Positions 41,926 through 50,412 are shown, counted from the stretch's first letter. The stretch: 64,000 nucleotides of DNA from Candidatus Proelusimicrobium excrementi (GCA_934643455.1 CAKUBV010000006.1:1-64000); one strand, 5' to 3'. Notes: generated from the letters alone by a model not told the origin. Translations and numbers: made by a program.

Positions 41926-42975
41926 ATGAAGAAAATTTTACCTGTTATTCTAATGCCGCTCTTAATTTGCGGCTGCGTGGGGATGAGCACCACGGACGGA
42001 GATTCCACAAAACAATGGATAACCATTGTTTCGTCCAAATCCGATTTGGACGGTTCCACCGCAGACGTATGCTATAAGCTTAATCTGCACTTTAACCCGG
42101 AAGAAGCGGAAAACCGCATCGACACCGATAAAGCCTGCATTACGCGCTGCTGCTGGTACAGCGAAAATAAATTGGTTCAAATGGATTTGAACGAGGGCTT
42201 TGCCGAAGAACTGGTACAAAACGGCACGGCAAAAAAATACGAGCCGGAAATACTTACCATAAGGATAAGATACTCCCCTTTCTTAAAAACCATACACGGC
42301 AAAGCGGATCAAAAGGGCGTGCTTAAATCGGACGGGTTGGTGCAGCTGGATTACGACCAAGTAACCAAGCCGGAACAATTCTTTGATTTGGATTTCGGCA
42401 CTCAAACGCCGAAACAATATGAAGATACCGATATACACAAAGGTTCATATTTGTTCACCAAGCAGAAAAACGACGCTGACGCCAACGCCCAAGCCGAAGC
42501 AAAAGCCAAAGAGCAGATAGCTCAGGCCAATAAAGTCAGAGCGGCCCAAGCGGCGGAAGAAAAAACGGCCGAAAAAGAACAGGCGGAAGCGAAAGCCTCT
42601 TACGTCGATTTGGACGAAGCCGAAAGGCAGGAACTTTTGCAGAAAAAGCTGGCATACGAAAGACGCCAGGCCGTATTACTGGTTAAAAGGTTCTACAATA
42701 AAGAAATAGATTCCTATATTTTGGCGATAGACAAAGCCAAGAGAGCGCAGGGCCTTGTGCTGATGTCCAACGACCGCGACTGGACCACGGTCAAAACAGG
42801 TACGCCGATATATAAAGTAACCTGCAAAGTCAACGGGAAACTGGGCAAGACGGCCTCCACGATGAAGGACTTCCCGATATCATGCGGTTCATACGAGGTG
42901 GACTTGGACGAAAAGACCGTAACCCCGATAGACACCGCCGCAAGAAGCATAGTCAACGGCGAATATATAAATTAG
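41926..42975 (+). CDS. lipoprotein with coiled-coil region
   Basis: 349 residues. Lipobox LLICGC near residue 17, a ~130-residue N-terminal domain, an A/E/K/Q-rich coiled coil (about 178-250), and a C-terminal ~95-residue domain. Unknown family. A TATAAT about 15 bases upstream and a strong terminator behind make it monocistronic. Confidence 0.8.
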   Translation: MKKILPVILMPLLICGCVGMSTTDGDSTKQWITIVSSKSDLDGSTADVCYKLNLHFNPEEAENRIDTDKACITRCCWYSENKLVQMDLNEGFAEELVQNGTAKKYEPEILTIRIRYSPFLKTIHGKADQKGVLKSDGLVQLDYDQVTKPEQFFDLDFGTQTPKQYEDTDIHKGSYLFTKQKNDADANAQAEAKAKEQIAQANKVRAAQAAEEKTAEKEQAEAKASYVDLDEAERQELLQKKLAYERRQAVLLVKRFYNKEIDSYILAIDKAKRAQGLVLMSNDRDWTTVKTGTPIYKVTCKVNGKLGKTASTMKDFPISCGSYEVDLDEKTVTPIDTAARSIVNGEYIN

Positions 42976-42992
42976 AAGCTTTAAAGACAAAA

Positions 42993-43020
42993 CCCCCGGC
43001 CCATAAAGCCGGGGGTTTTT
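42993..43020 (+). terminator. terminator of the lipoprotein gene
   Basis: Stem CCCCCGGC/GCCGGGGG, then TTTTT. Confidence 0.92.
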
Positions 43021-43059
43021 AAATTGCCTAAACGCCCGTTGCGAGTGCAGGTAAAAGGG

Positions 43060-43551
43060 TTAATCCCCCATTAAAGTAAGCGCGGCGCGCCAAAGGGCAA
43101 GTTTCTCCTCAAAACTTTTAGAAGCGTTCGCCGGGCTGGTAGACGGCATCAATAAATATTCCCGTCCGTCTTCAAGCGGGTTGTGCGCGGCAAAAAAACA
43201 TTTGGCCGCCTGCCCGTTGAAAACAACCCTCTTTATGCCGGGCCGCTTCTTAAACAACAATTTGAAATTATTTGGTTTTTCTTCCGTTATATCTTTATCC
43301 AGGCTGCCGCGCCGACGGCAGTTTTTCAGGCTGTCCCAAAGCCCTATGCGCGCACTCAGCAGCAGGGTAAGTTTGGCTTCGTAGGAAGTTAAAGCTTCGC
43401 CGCCGTTAAACAAGCTGAATATTATCGGCCAGAAATGATTATATTTATAGGCGTAATATTCCCCCGCTTTCAAACTGGCCTCGCCAGGCATGGTGCCGAC
43501 AACCAATATGCGGGTATTCTCGTCCGTAACGGCGGCGAAGCTTTTAAGCAT
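43060..43551 (-). CDS. DNA-deoxyinosine glycosylase (UDG superfamily, family 6-like)
   Basis: 163 residues. It begins with the superfamily motif GTMPGEASL followed by YYAYKYNHFW, typical of hypoxanthine-DNA glycosylases. The second conserved loop is MPSTSPANA (about 134-142). It removes deaminated adenine (hypoxanthine) from DNA. Its start is 2 bases after the macrodomain gene stop, so the two form an operon. Confidence 0.85.
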   Translation of the reverse strand: MLKSFAAVTDENTRILVVGTMPGEASLKAGEYYAYKYNHFWPIIFSLFNGGEALTSYEAKLTLLLSARIGLWDSLKNCRRRGSLDKDITEEKPNNFKLLFKKRPGIKRVVFNGQAAKCFFAAHNPLEDGREYLLMPSTSPANASKSFEEKLALWRAALTLMGD

Positions 43552-43553
43552 GG

Positions 43554-44057
43554 CTAAATTTCCGCTTCAAGTTTTTTGTAGAGCTTATAGTCCGCACCGT
43601 TAAAACACACAAAGTAAACGTTAAAATCGGGATTGTCTTTAAGAAATTCCCTTACGGCGGTAAAAGCAGTCTTAGCCGCCTTTTCCGCCGGGAAGTGATA
43701 CGCCCCCGTGGATATACACGGGAAGGCTATGCTCTTAAGCCCGTTTTCAACGGCAAGTTTAAGGCTGTTTTCATAGCATTTTTTAAGCAGGGCTTCTTCC
43801 CCGTTTTCCCCGCCGTGCCACATCGGCCCGACGGTGTGAATGATAAAAGCCGCCGGCAAATCATAACCGCGGGTAATTTTGGCCTCGCCGGTTTTGCATC
43901 CGCCAAGCGTTTTGCATTTTTCAAGCAGACGCGGGCCCGCCGCTTTATGGATTGCACCGTCGACGCCGCCCCCGCCTAAAAGGCTTGTATTGGCCGCGTT
44001 GACTATTGCGTCCACCTTTAAAAGAGTTATGTCCCCTTCCAATACTTTTATGCTCAT
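43554..44057 (-). CDS. ymdB: macrodomain ADP-ribose hydrolase (YmdB-like)
   Basis: 167 residues. The macrodomain signatures VDAIVNAANTSLLGGGGVDGAIHKAAGP (given in pieces: VNAANTSLLGGGG, then DGAIHKAAG) and CISTGAYHFP are present. The family hydrolyses O-acetyl-ADP-ribose or mono-ADP-ribose from proteins or nucleic acids. Pairing with a DNA glycosylase suggests removal of ADP-ribose or base damage from DNA. Confidence 0.9.
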   Translation of the reverse strand: MSIKVLEGDITLLKVDAIVNAANTSLLGGGGVDGAIHKAAGPRLLEKCKTLGGCKTGEAKITRGYDLPAAFIIHTVGPMWHGGENGEEALLKKCYENSLKLAVENGLKSIAFPCISTGAYHFPAEKAAKTAFTAVREFLKDNPDFNVYFVCFNGADYKLYKKLEAEI

Positions 44058-44335
44058 ATTGCCCCTCTTGCAATAATAAATTTATTAATAAATATCTTAG
44101 CCGTAATAAGCCTAAAAAACAGGCTGGAAGTATTGTATCAAATAAAAAAGGCATTTTTAAGCCGTTATCTTTACCGTCGCGGAAATGTAAGGAATATGGC
44201 TATGTTTATGTTTTGATAATCATAAAACAGCAATTTATTTGCATTGCATTTAGCTATTTAAAAGTGAGTGATTTATTTCTATTACGCCCTACTTTAGTCC
44301 TTTAAATATATTTAAAAATACCTTAAAATATCAGC

Positions 44336-44482
44336 ATGAAAGCGATAATTAAGTTTTTTCAGAACCAATGGGAACAATCTTCTTTACTAGGTAAAGCAAC
44401 AATGTTCACAATGCTTTCCCTTATTCCTTTTGCTTTCCTTGTTTTGATTGTTTTAATTTATCCTGATGAATTTTTAAAATAA
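44336..44482 (+). CDS. possible 48-residue membrane microprotein
   Basis: An ATG-started frame of 48 codons. Basic/amphipathic first 20 residues, then one strong hydrophobic segment (MLSLIPFAFLVLIVLIY). No clear ribosome-binding site. It fills part of an otherwise empty 575-base gap. Confidence 0.4.
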   Translation: MKAIIKFFQNQWEQSSLLGKATMFTMLSLIPFAFLVLIVLIYPDEFLK

Positions 44483-44632
44483 CATATTGCTTTTATTTCT
44501 TCTTTACACTCAATATTTTCCCCCCTAAACCATTTAAACTGCTAAAGGGAGCTTACGCCTATCCGGCACGAAAAAACGCAATATATTGGGCAATTTACCA
44601 ATAAGGCCCAGGTAAAATGCTAGAATTGAAAC

Positions 44633-45289
44633 ATGAAGACAAATAAGCACGGCGAAATCGTTTTTTATTACTCCCCGTTGATACGTTTAAAATATATCTT
44701 GTGCGGGGCTATCGCCGCATTTGTGCCGGTATTGATTATTTATCTCTCCTTAAAAGGCAGTATTCAAAATTTACATAATATATATGCGTTTTTGTATGCG
44801 TTCCCCTTATTATTATGTATGGAATACGCCGGATGCCTGTTTATTAAGCGCGGCATAAGCGGAGCTCACGTAAAATTTGGCGGCGATTATATACAAATAA
44901 ATTCCGCACGCTATTTTCACCACGAAATAGAGGGTTTCTGCCTGCTTAAAAAGGAAATTTGGGGTATGGTGGTATATAAAGAATCTTTCCGCAGGCAGCC
45001 TCTGACGGAACGTTTGGCCCATAAATACGGGCTTATCGCATCCGCCGCCGCGCTTACATTATTACTTTTATCCGCATTTCTCTCACCTTCGTGGCAGTCA
45101 AACTATATAAAACTGATTTGGTTCGCATTGGCGGATATTATGTTAATACGCAGCGCAATAACGCAGTGGTATAATTATACGGTGTACTTAATAGACGTCG
45201 GCGAGAAAGAAAAGCTTTCCCTGTCGGCGCAAATAGCGGATTTTTGCCGCCATTACGAGCTTATACTCACAGAAAACTTTGAAGACTAA
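44633..45289 (+). CDS. membrane protein of unknown function
   Basis: 218 residues with two pairs of hydrophobic segments (about 16-36 and 46-68; 132-150 and 155-172), separated by a polar stretch (about 75-125) that could be a small PH-like beta domain. No family recognised. The remaining 3' DNA is a 1.6 kb AT-rich desert. Confidence 0.65.
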   Translation: MKTNKHGEIVFYYSPLIRLKYILCGAIAAFVPVLIIYLSLKGSIQNLHNIYAFLYAFPLLLCMEYAGCLFIKRGISGAHVKFGGDYIQINSARYFHHEIEGFCLLKKEIWGMVVYKESFRRQPLTERLAHKYGLIASAAALTLLLLSAFLSPSWQSNYIKLIWFALADIMLIRSAITQWYNYTVYLIDVGEKEKLSLSAQIADFCRHYELILTENFED

Positions 45290-45566
45290 CCCCTCCAAGC
45301 TGCCAATCCCATTTATTTTTATTTTCTTTTTAATGTTTTTGAGTATTTGTCTTGATACACAAGATTGATACACATAAAATTCTAGAAAATTCCTCTTTAA
45401 CCAACCGCATTTTGGCATATCAGCTGCACTTTCTCCTAAAAAGAATATGCTTGGGGTACCGGATTATATTCACTTTCTCAGCTATAATTTATTAATATCC
45501 ATAATATTCCGCTGCAAAAGTATAAAAACAATCTCATCCGCTTACTCAAATATATATAAATATTAT

Positions 45567-46180
45567 AGTTGTAGAATTAAAATAATTCTAAATATTGATA
45601 ATTGCGCAAATATTTTTATGCTTATTTTACATTTTTAGATTTAAATTTATAGAACTATTTTAATTCTATAATATACTTATCACACTATTTACAATTATGG
45701 AAATAAAAATAAGCTATAAAAAAACAAAATATTAGAATTATTTTAATTCTTGAATGATTAAAAATATATGTTTTTATTTTTTATTTTAGTTATAGATATT
45801 ATTTAATTCCATAATATACATAGATATATAGCATTATATCGCTTCCATAACTATAAATTTAAAACTTTTTACAATATTTTCATTATATACTTTAATTATA
45901 GATATTTTTTAATACTACAACTTAAAAATTTTTGTTTATTTATCTGTTATTTATAGAATTAATACAATTCTACAAATGAAATTTAAATAAATGATTATAT
46001 TTTTATTTAGTTATAGAATTATTATAATTCTATAACTAATCAACCACACTTTACAGATATTTTCTTTTTTTACAGCAAAAGTCCTTGCAATATTCCTTTA
46101 TATAGGCTATATTTCCGCTAAATTTTATAGAAAAATGCAATATTTTTACCAGTTATAGAATTATTTTAATTCCTAAACCA
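45567..46180. repeat. array of seven AT-rich palindromes (TATAGAATTA...TAATTCTATA)
   Basis: Sites centre near 45581, 45659, 45743, 45803, 45962, 46023 and 46166. The best (46009-46037) is AGTTATAGAATTAT-T-ATAATTCTATAACT, 14 perfect paired bases per arm. The others keep AGAATT/AATTCT-like cores with the same TT-rich centre. Surrounding DNA is extremely AT-rich and has no ORF worth calling from 45290 to 46795. The array could be a binding site cluster (replication, partition or nucleoid protein). No initiator or partition gene is nearby. Confidence 0.75.
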
Positions 46181-46796
46181 AGAAAAACACAACAATTTTG
46201 TTAAAATATACAGAAATGCCCCGTTTTTATTAATGTTAAAAAATAAGAATATGAATTTCCCCCTAATATTTTTATTCCCAGCTTTTACTTTAACGAATAG
46301 TCTTTAATCCTTTTAAGAAGACCTTATATCGGTTATTCTATCGCCTAAGTAAAATAGAGCATTATTAGGAAGAATCATTTATCCCTTAAAAGCACCAACT
46401 TAATAAAGCATGAACTTAAATTGATTTTATACGTATCCAATTCAACTATACCGGCACATTTAACACTAGACAAAATAATTTGATTTAATAACTATAAAAC
46501 CAAAAAAGCAACAAGGCTTTATCAAAAATGCAACAAAATAAACTCATAAGCCTAAACTTTATCCGAAACAGAACTTTAAGCAAAAGCAGACTGTTAAAAG
46601 ATTGTAAATAAAGAATATCCCGGCAAATCAGCTCTGTTTTTAAGCGTTTTTAGATACTCAGTTCTCCATAATGAATAAAAACCCCGTATAACGCAAATTT
46701 GAGCCAAAAAACCTTTTTTTGAGAGTCTTACGCCTATATAGCGGCAAAAATCCTTAAAAACAGAAGAAATGCACGCAAAAACACAGTTGCAACAAA

Positions 46797-46824
46797 TTGA
46801 TTTTTGAAAAAAGCGTTTTATACT
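46797..46824 (+). promoter_or_regulatory. promoter of a candidate ~55 nt RNA
   Basis: TTGATT (46797-46802), a 16-base spacer, TATACT (46819-46824), followed about 30 bases later by a terminator. Confidence 0.5.
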
Positions 46825-46830
46825 TTTAAA

Positions 46831-46884
46831 GTAGGGGCGGTTAGTAAAAACAACCAATCTCCGGGTTCGGCCCGGAGATTTTTA
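46831..46884 (+). ncRNA. candidate very short RNA with GGTTAGT motif
   Basis: From a promoter to the terminator stem CTCCGGG-ttcgg-CCCGGAG and TTTTTATT is only about 55 bases. It contains GGGGCGGTTAGT, identical to the linker of the 3' modules on the plus strand. It may be a decayed 3' module rather than a functional RNA. Confidence 0.4.
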
Positions 46885-46898
46885 TTGTCTAAAGAAAA

Positions 46899-46954
46899 CC
46901 CCGGCTTGCTTACAGCAAACCGGGGTGGTTAGTTTAGAGGCGGAATTAATCCGC
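46899..46954 (-). terminator. two-hairpin 3' module, copy 4
   Basis: Hairpin GCGGA/TCCGC just after the stop codon, linker AACTAACC, then stem CCCCGG..TTGCT/AGCAA..CCGGGG with TTTTC on the minus strand. Confidence 0.75.
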
Positions 46955-46959
46955 AAATT

Positions 46960-47931
46960 TTATAATTTCGGTATTATCAACTCACCAGGATCAATCGGTT
47001 TTAAAGTACCGCCACCTTCGTCGGAGATACATGTCCCTCCGTGTAAGGTATATCCGCTGTTGCAGGAAGTATAAGTCTTTGCGGTACAGTGCCACGGAGT
47101 GGAGGAAATACCCATGCCGCTGCATTTGGCGGCAGTACAGGTGTATTTCCCTTTCGTATCAGATCCGCCAGTCGGTTTGTTTACGCAATGATATGAACCT
47201 GAGTTTGAGAAGCCATCTCCGCCGATTCTGGCCAAGCAGGCATTTTCCCCGCAGGCTTTGCAGGAGCTTATTTGCAGCTGCCCCGGATCCGTATATGAAC
47301 TTTCACAAACCTGATAACCGCCGTGTTCCGGATAAGCCGCCGGAGTACAGGCGTAAGTTTTACCCGGGGTTAAACCGCAGTATTCCCCTTCAGGGCTTGC
47401 ATAACAGTCGTCCCATAAACATCCGGCAAGGCATTTCCTTTGGCCTACATAAGCCATACCGTTAATAATGGCTTGGCAGGAGCTGACGCTTGAGCCGCTG
47501 CAGTTGCATGGCGGATCTGTCGGGGCTCTTCCGCACTTACACTGATAGCAGGCGGTATTTGCACCGCTGTCCAAAGCGGGATTTCCGTCAGTGGTTCCGC
47601 CGGCAAATCCCTCCTCGCCGTAAGTGGCGCAGGTCTGCCCCGAAATAGATCCCGAATCGGTACTTAAAATGAGATCGACGTTACCGCTGCAATAACTCTT
47701 CGGAACTTGGCGGCAGTTCCAAGTCCACGTAAGATCTTTACAGTCGTCGTCCCATTCGCTCCAAATGCCGCCTTCACAACAAGTTTTGATTGAAGTTTCA
47801 CAATCCCCTTTAGGCTTATATTGAACTTGCCCTTTAGTGCAAGGTTCAAGGTTGACGACAGCGATTAAGGGCGCGGCAGAAAGCAAAAATAGCGCGAGAA
47901 TCGCCAATTTTACACTTATTTTTTTAGACAT
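46960..47931 (-). CDS. secreted cysteine-rich protein, paralogue D
   Basis: 323 residues, the largest complete member. AAGGAGG 9 bases before the start, signal peptide (MSKKISVKLAILALFLLSAAPLIA). About 29 cysteines follow, with the family block GQVQYKPKGDC...CCEGGIWSEW near the mature N-terminus, then several C-x-C and C-x2-C units and an I-x-P-rich tail. It shares its promoter type (48024-48050) and 3' module with paralogues A and C. Extracellular or periplasmic; function unknown. Confidence 0.82.
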   Translation of the reverse strand: MSKKISVKLAILALFLLSAAPLIAVVNLEPCTKGQVQYKPKGDCETSIKTCCEGGIWSEWDDDCKDLTWTWNCRQVPKSYCSGNVDLILSTDSGSISGQTCATYGEEGFAGGTTDGNPALDSGANTACYQCKCGRAPTDPPCNCSGSSVSSCQAIINGMAYVGQRKCLAGCLWDDCYASPEGEYCGLTPGKTYACTPAAYPEHGGYQVCESSYTDPGQLQISSCKACGENACLARIGGDGFSNSGSYHCVNKPTGGSDTKGKYTCTAAKCSGMGISSTPWHCTAKTYTSCNSGYTLHGGTCISDEGGGTLKPIDPGELIIPKL

Positions 47932-48023
47932 TTAAACCAACCTCCTTAGCATTTTAAGCAGGCTGCAACTAACCTTAAGCAAAACAAGCCAATTACAAAT
48001 TTGCGTGCCTGCAATGTTGGAAA

Positions 48024-48050
48024 AATTTATCAAAAAAAAAAACAAGTCAA
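48024..48050 (-). promoter_or_regulatory. T-tract promoter box, copy 5
   Basis: Minus-strand TTGACT (48045-48050), a 15-base T-rich spacer, TAAATT (48024-48029), about 93 bases before the start of paralogue D. Confidence 0.62.
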
Positions 48051-48079
48051 CTGTTTTATGATTTTGTTTTAGGTTTCCG

Positions 48080-48208
48080 TCTGAACGACAACCATTTAGG
48101 CTTACAATTTGCTTTTACCTTTGGCCTGATTTTAGCCTTTTCTTTAGTTCGGATACCTCACTACGAAAAAACTAAAATCAGGCTCAAATCTAAAAGAAAT
48201 CAAGCCGG
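48080..48208 (-). repeat. LIR copy 14, central hairpin deleted
   Basis: Arms GCCTGATTTTA/ACTAAAATCAGGC as in copies 7 and 12. The sequence jumps from GGATACCTC directly to ACTACG, i.e. an exact deletion between the two ATACCTC direct repeats that flank the central hairpin in intact copies. Confidence 0.8.
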
Positions 48209-48234
48209 TTAAAGTTATTACAAAAAAGGAAACA

Positions 48235-48301
48235 AACGTAGGTCAGGCTTTGCCTGACGTAAATAAGGAGTTCCTCTGTCAGGTAAAACCTGACCTACAT
48301 T
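48235..48301. repeat. GTAGGTCAGG double-hairpin repeat, copy 5
   Basis: Same as copy 2 but for a few bases; the TTATGGAA-type repeat does not follow here. Confidence 0.85.
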
Positions 48302-48366
48302 GAATGGGTGTTTGAGTGAACTTTCAGCGTGTGATAATATAATTGGCGTAATTTTCGGCGCAAGTA

Positions 48367-48404
48367 CAAAAAAAGGGAGAAAAGCTTTTAACTTTTCTCC
48401 CTTT
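48367..48404 (-). terminator. terminator of the RDD gene pair
   Basis: Perfect 13-base stem AAAGGGAGAAAAG/CTTTTCTCCCTTT with a 7-base loop, followed on the minus strand by TTTTG. Confidence 0.88.
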
Positions 48405-48472
48405 AAAGCGATACTTCCTGCTGGCAAATTAATTTCAGTCTTGCGGAAAAATCCCGTTTATTTTATATTCAA

Positions 48473-49507
48473 TCAGTCCAAGCAGCATAGGCCCGGTTCG
48501 GCATACCGAAACTTATCCGAAGCTTCCGCCGCAAAGTTTAAATCCTCGGAATAAAGACAAATGTCCTTTTTCTCATAGCATTTGGTAATTATATAATACG
48601 GAGTTGTTCCGTGGGCTTCGCGTTCGGCGGTAACATAAGTTTTGCCAAGCTCGATTTTAAACCGGCCGGCGGTGCCGGTTTCTTTAGGGAAGCCTTCTAT
48701 TTTCTCTTCCAACTGAGCAAAATTCTCGGCGTAAACACCGCCGTTTTGTTCGGCGTAAACATTTTGGAATTGAGCGATAAGGCTAAGTATAGCGTTAGTA
48801 TATCTGAAGGTGGCAACCGCCTCATTGCTGCTTTGATAGTCTGCATTGTTATTGAAAGAAGCGGAAGAGAACTCATCTGCATCGGATGAAGCCGTATAAT
48901 CCCTGTTCTGTTTGGAGATTTCAGCGCTGTAAGATAACTCCGAACCGGCTGAAGGCGCATAAGTCTTCATGGCAAAGCCTATTAAAGCCGCGATGGTCAA
49001 AAAGATGATTATATAAGGCGCAAGCGTAGCCAAAATAACCAAACAAATAAACCAAGGTTTGGACGGAGCAAGAGGAACCAAATCTTCTGCAGAGGCGTTT
49101 TTGTCAATTACAAGGCAATCGGCCATTTTATCATGCAGGGCCTGCTTTCTGACGGTAAATCCGGCCATTACATAGCCTATATTAAGAGTCATGCCTGAAA
49201 TGATTTTGCCCAAATTGCGGCCCAAAGCTTTAAAAAATCCGACTCTCCCGCCGTAAAAATCGGTAACCTTTATGCCCAAAGCCATTTTGCCGGGCGTAGC
49301 CTGCATAGGCGAACTTTCAAATAAAGGCCAATATAGGAAGTATATCACCATAAGGACGCATAAGGCAAGCAAAAGCCTTGCTATATCGGGCTGAGTCCGG
49401 CCGGTAAAATCATATCCGACGACTGCCATAACGATAACCGTCAGCACGTTAAGCAGAACATTATCAATAATCAGTGCTGCAAACCTTCTCCAAAAACCTG
49501 CGTACAT
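48473..49507 (-). CDS. RDD-family membrane protein with pilin-like C-terminal domain (2)
   Basis: About 344 residues from ATG 49507 (AAAGGAG 8 bases upstream). The N-terminal RDD domain (about 1-150) has membrane segments and the opening MYAGFWRRFAALIID, where the R and D residues give the family its name. One more membrane helix follows at about 165-190, then an extracytoplasmic region with a pilin-like segment (AILSLIAQFQNVYAEQNGGVYAENFAQLEE) and paired cysteines at the end (CCLD). It lies directly behind a clear paralogue. RDD proteins are poorly characterised. The second domain resembles the globular part of type IV pilins. Confidence 0.75.
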   Translation of the reverse strand: MYAGFWRRFAALIIDNVLLNVLTVIVMAVVGYDFTGRTQPDIARLLLALCVLMVIYFLYWPLFESSPMQATPGKMALGIKVTDFYGGRVGFFKALGRNLGKIISGMTLNIGYVMAGFTVRKQALHDKMADCLVIDKNASAEDLVPLAPSKPWFICLVILATLAPYIIIFLTIAALIGFAMKTYAPSAGSELSYSAEISKQNRDYTASSDADEFSSASFNNNADYQSSNEAVATFRYTNAILSLIAQFQNVYAEQNGGVYAENFAQLEEKIEGFPKETGTAGRFKIELGKTYVTAEREAHGTTPYYIITKCYEKKDICLYSEDLNFAAEASDKFRYAEPGLCCLD

Positions 49508-49509
49508 TT

Positions 49510-50412
49510 TTAATTCTCCTTTATGCAGCACTCTTGCGGCGCCGCAATTTTTAATTTTTTAAACTGAGTCAGTTCAACGTCCGCACATTCTATATCAGAA
49601 TCATAGCAGGACGTAAGCGTATACCCCGGCGACTGATTATATTTGCCGGATACGCCGAAAGGTAAAAAAGTATAAGTAAAATCGGCATTATTTTTTAAAA
49701 TAGGCCCGAAATCGGGAAGGGCGGATTCCGCCTTAAAGTCCAAAAGTTCTTCCATGGAAGAAGCGTAAACGCCTTTTTCGCTCTTGTAATATCCCTGCAT
49801 TTCCCTTACAGAAGCCATATCCGCCAGAGCTTTGGAAGCTTCAATGCGGGAACCAAGCATCATAAAGGAAGGGATTAGAATAGCCGCCAAAACGCCCAAA
49901 ACAAGTAAAAACAAAGGAAGCAAAACAGCCGCTATGGAAACAATAATCATAAAAAGAGAGGCCTTCGGCAAAGGCTGCAAAAGGGCGGGATCGGCGTTTT
50001 TGTCAATTACAAGACAGTCGGCCATTTTATCATGCAGAGCTTGACGCCTTACCGTAAAACCGGCCATGACATAGCCGATATAAAACGTAAAATTGGAAAC
50101 TATTTTGCCTAAATTCCTTCCTAAAGACTGGGCGAAATTAAGTTTATTGCCGTCCATATCCGTAACCTTTATGCCAAGTGCTTTTTTGCCAGGAGTGGCC
50201 TGCCAGGAGGAACATTCAAACAAAGTCCAATACAAAATATTTAATGCGAAAGTAAACAAATAAAATGCAAGGAAATACATATTCCGCATATAATCCGAAC
50301 CGCCCTTCATAAAAGCGAAAATAAGCCCGACAAACGCCAATATGTATATCACAAATACAATAAAAGCGTCTATAAGAAAAGCGAAAAACCTTCTCCAAAA
50401 ACCTGCGTACAT
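49510..50412 (-). CDS. RDD-family membrane protein with pilin-like C-terminal domain (1)
   Basis: 300 residues. RDD domain (about 1-140; MYAGFWRRFFAFLIDAFIVF), ending with GYVMAGFTVRRQALHDKMADC-like sequence shared with its paralogue. A further hydrophobic helix (about 155-180) leads into SRIEASKALADMASVREMQGYY and GVYASSMEELLDF, the classic order of a pilin alpha-1 helix and following loop. Unlike true pilins it has no leader peptidase site, because the helix is internal. The C-terminus ends CCIKEN. The gene is 2 bases before its paralogue. Confidence 0.78.
   Translation of the reverse strand: MYAGFWRRFFAFLIDAFIVFVIYILAFVGLIFAFMKGGSDYMRNMYFLAFYLFTFALNILYWTLFECSSWQATPGKKALGIKVTDMDGNKLNFAQSLGRNLGKIVSNFTFYIGYVMAGFTVRRQALHDKMADCLVIDKNADPALLQPLPKASLFMIIVSIAAVLLPLFLLVLGVLAAILIPSFMMLGSRIEASKALADMASVREMQGYYKSEKGVYASSMEELLDFKAESALPDFGPILKNNADFTYTFLPFGVSGKYNQSPGYTLTSCYDSDIECADVELTQFKKLKIAAPQECCIKEN

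Noticed and set aside
44006..44305. 99-codon plus-strand ORF before the membrane protein gene
   Set aside because: Overlaps the start of the macrodomain gene on the other strand and has no start signal or recognisable composition.
46594..46857. 87-codon ORF on the minus strand in the AT-rich region
   Set aside because: No ribosome-binding site, overlaps a candidate promoter and terminator on the other strand, and looks like chance in the edge of the gene desert.
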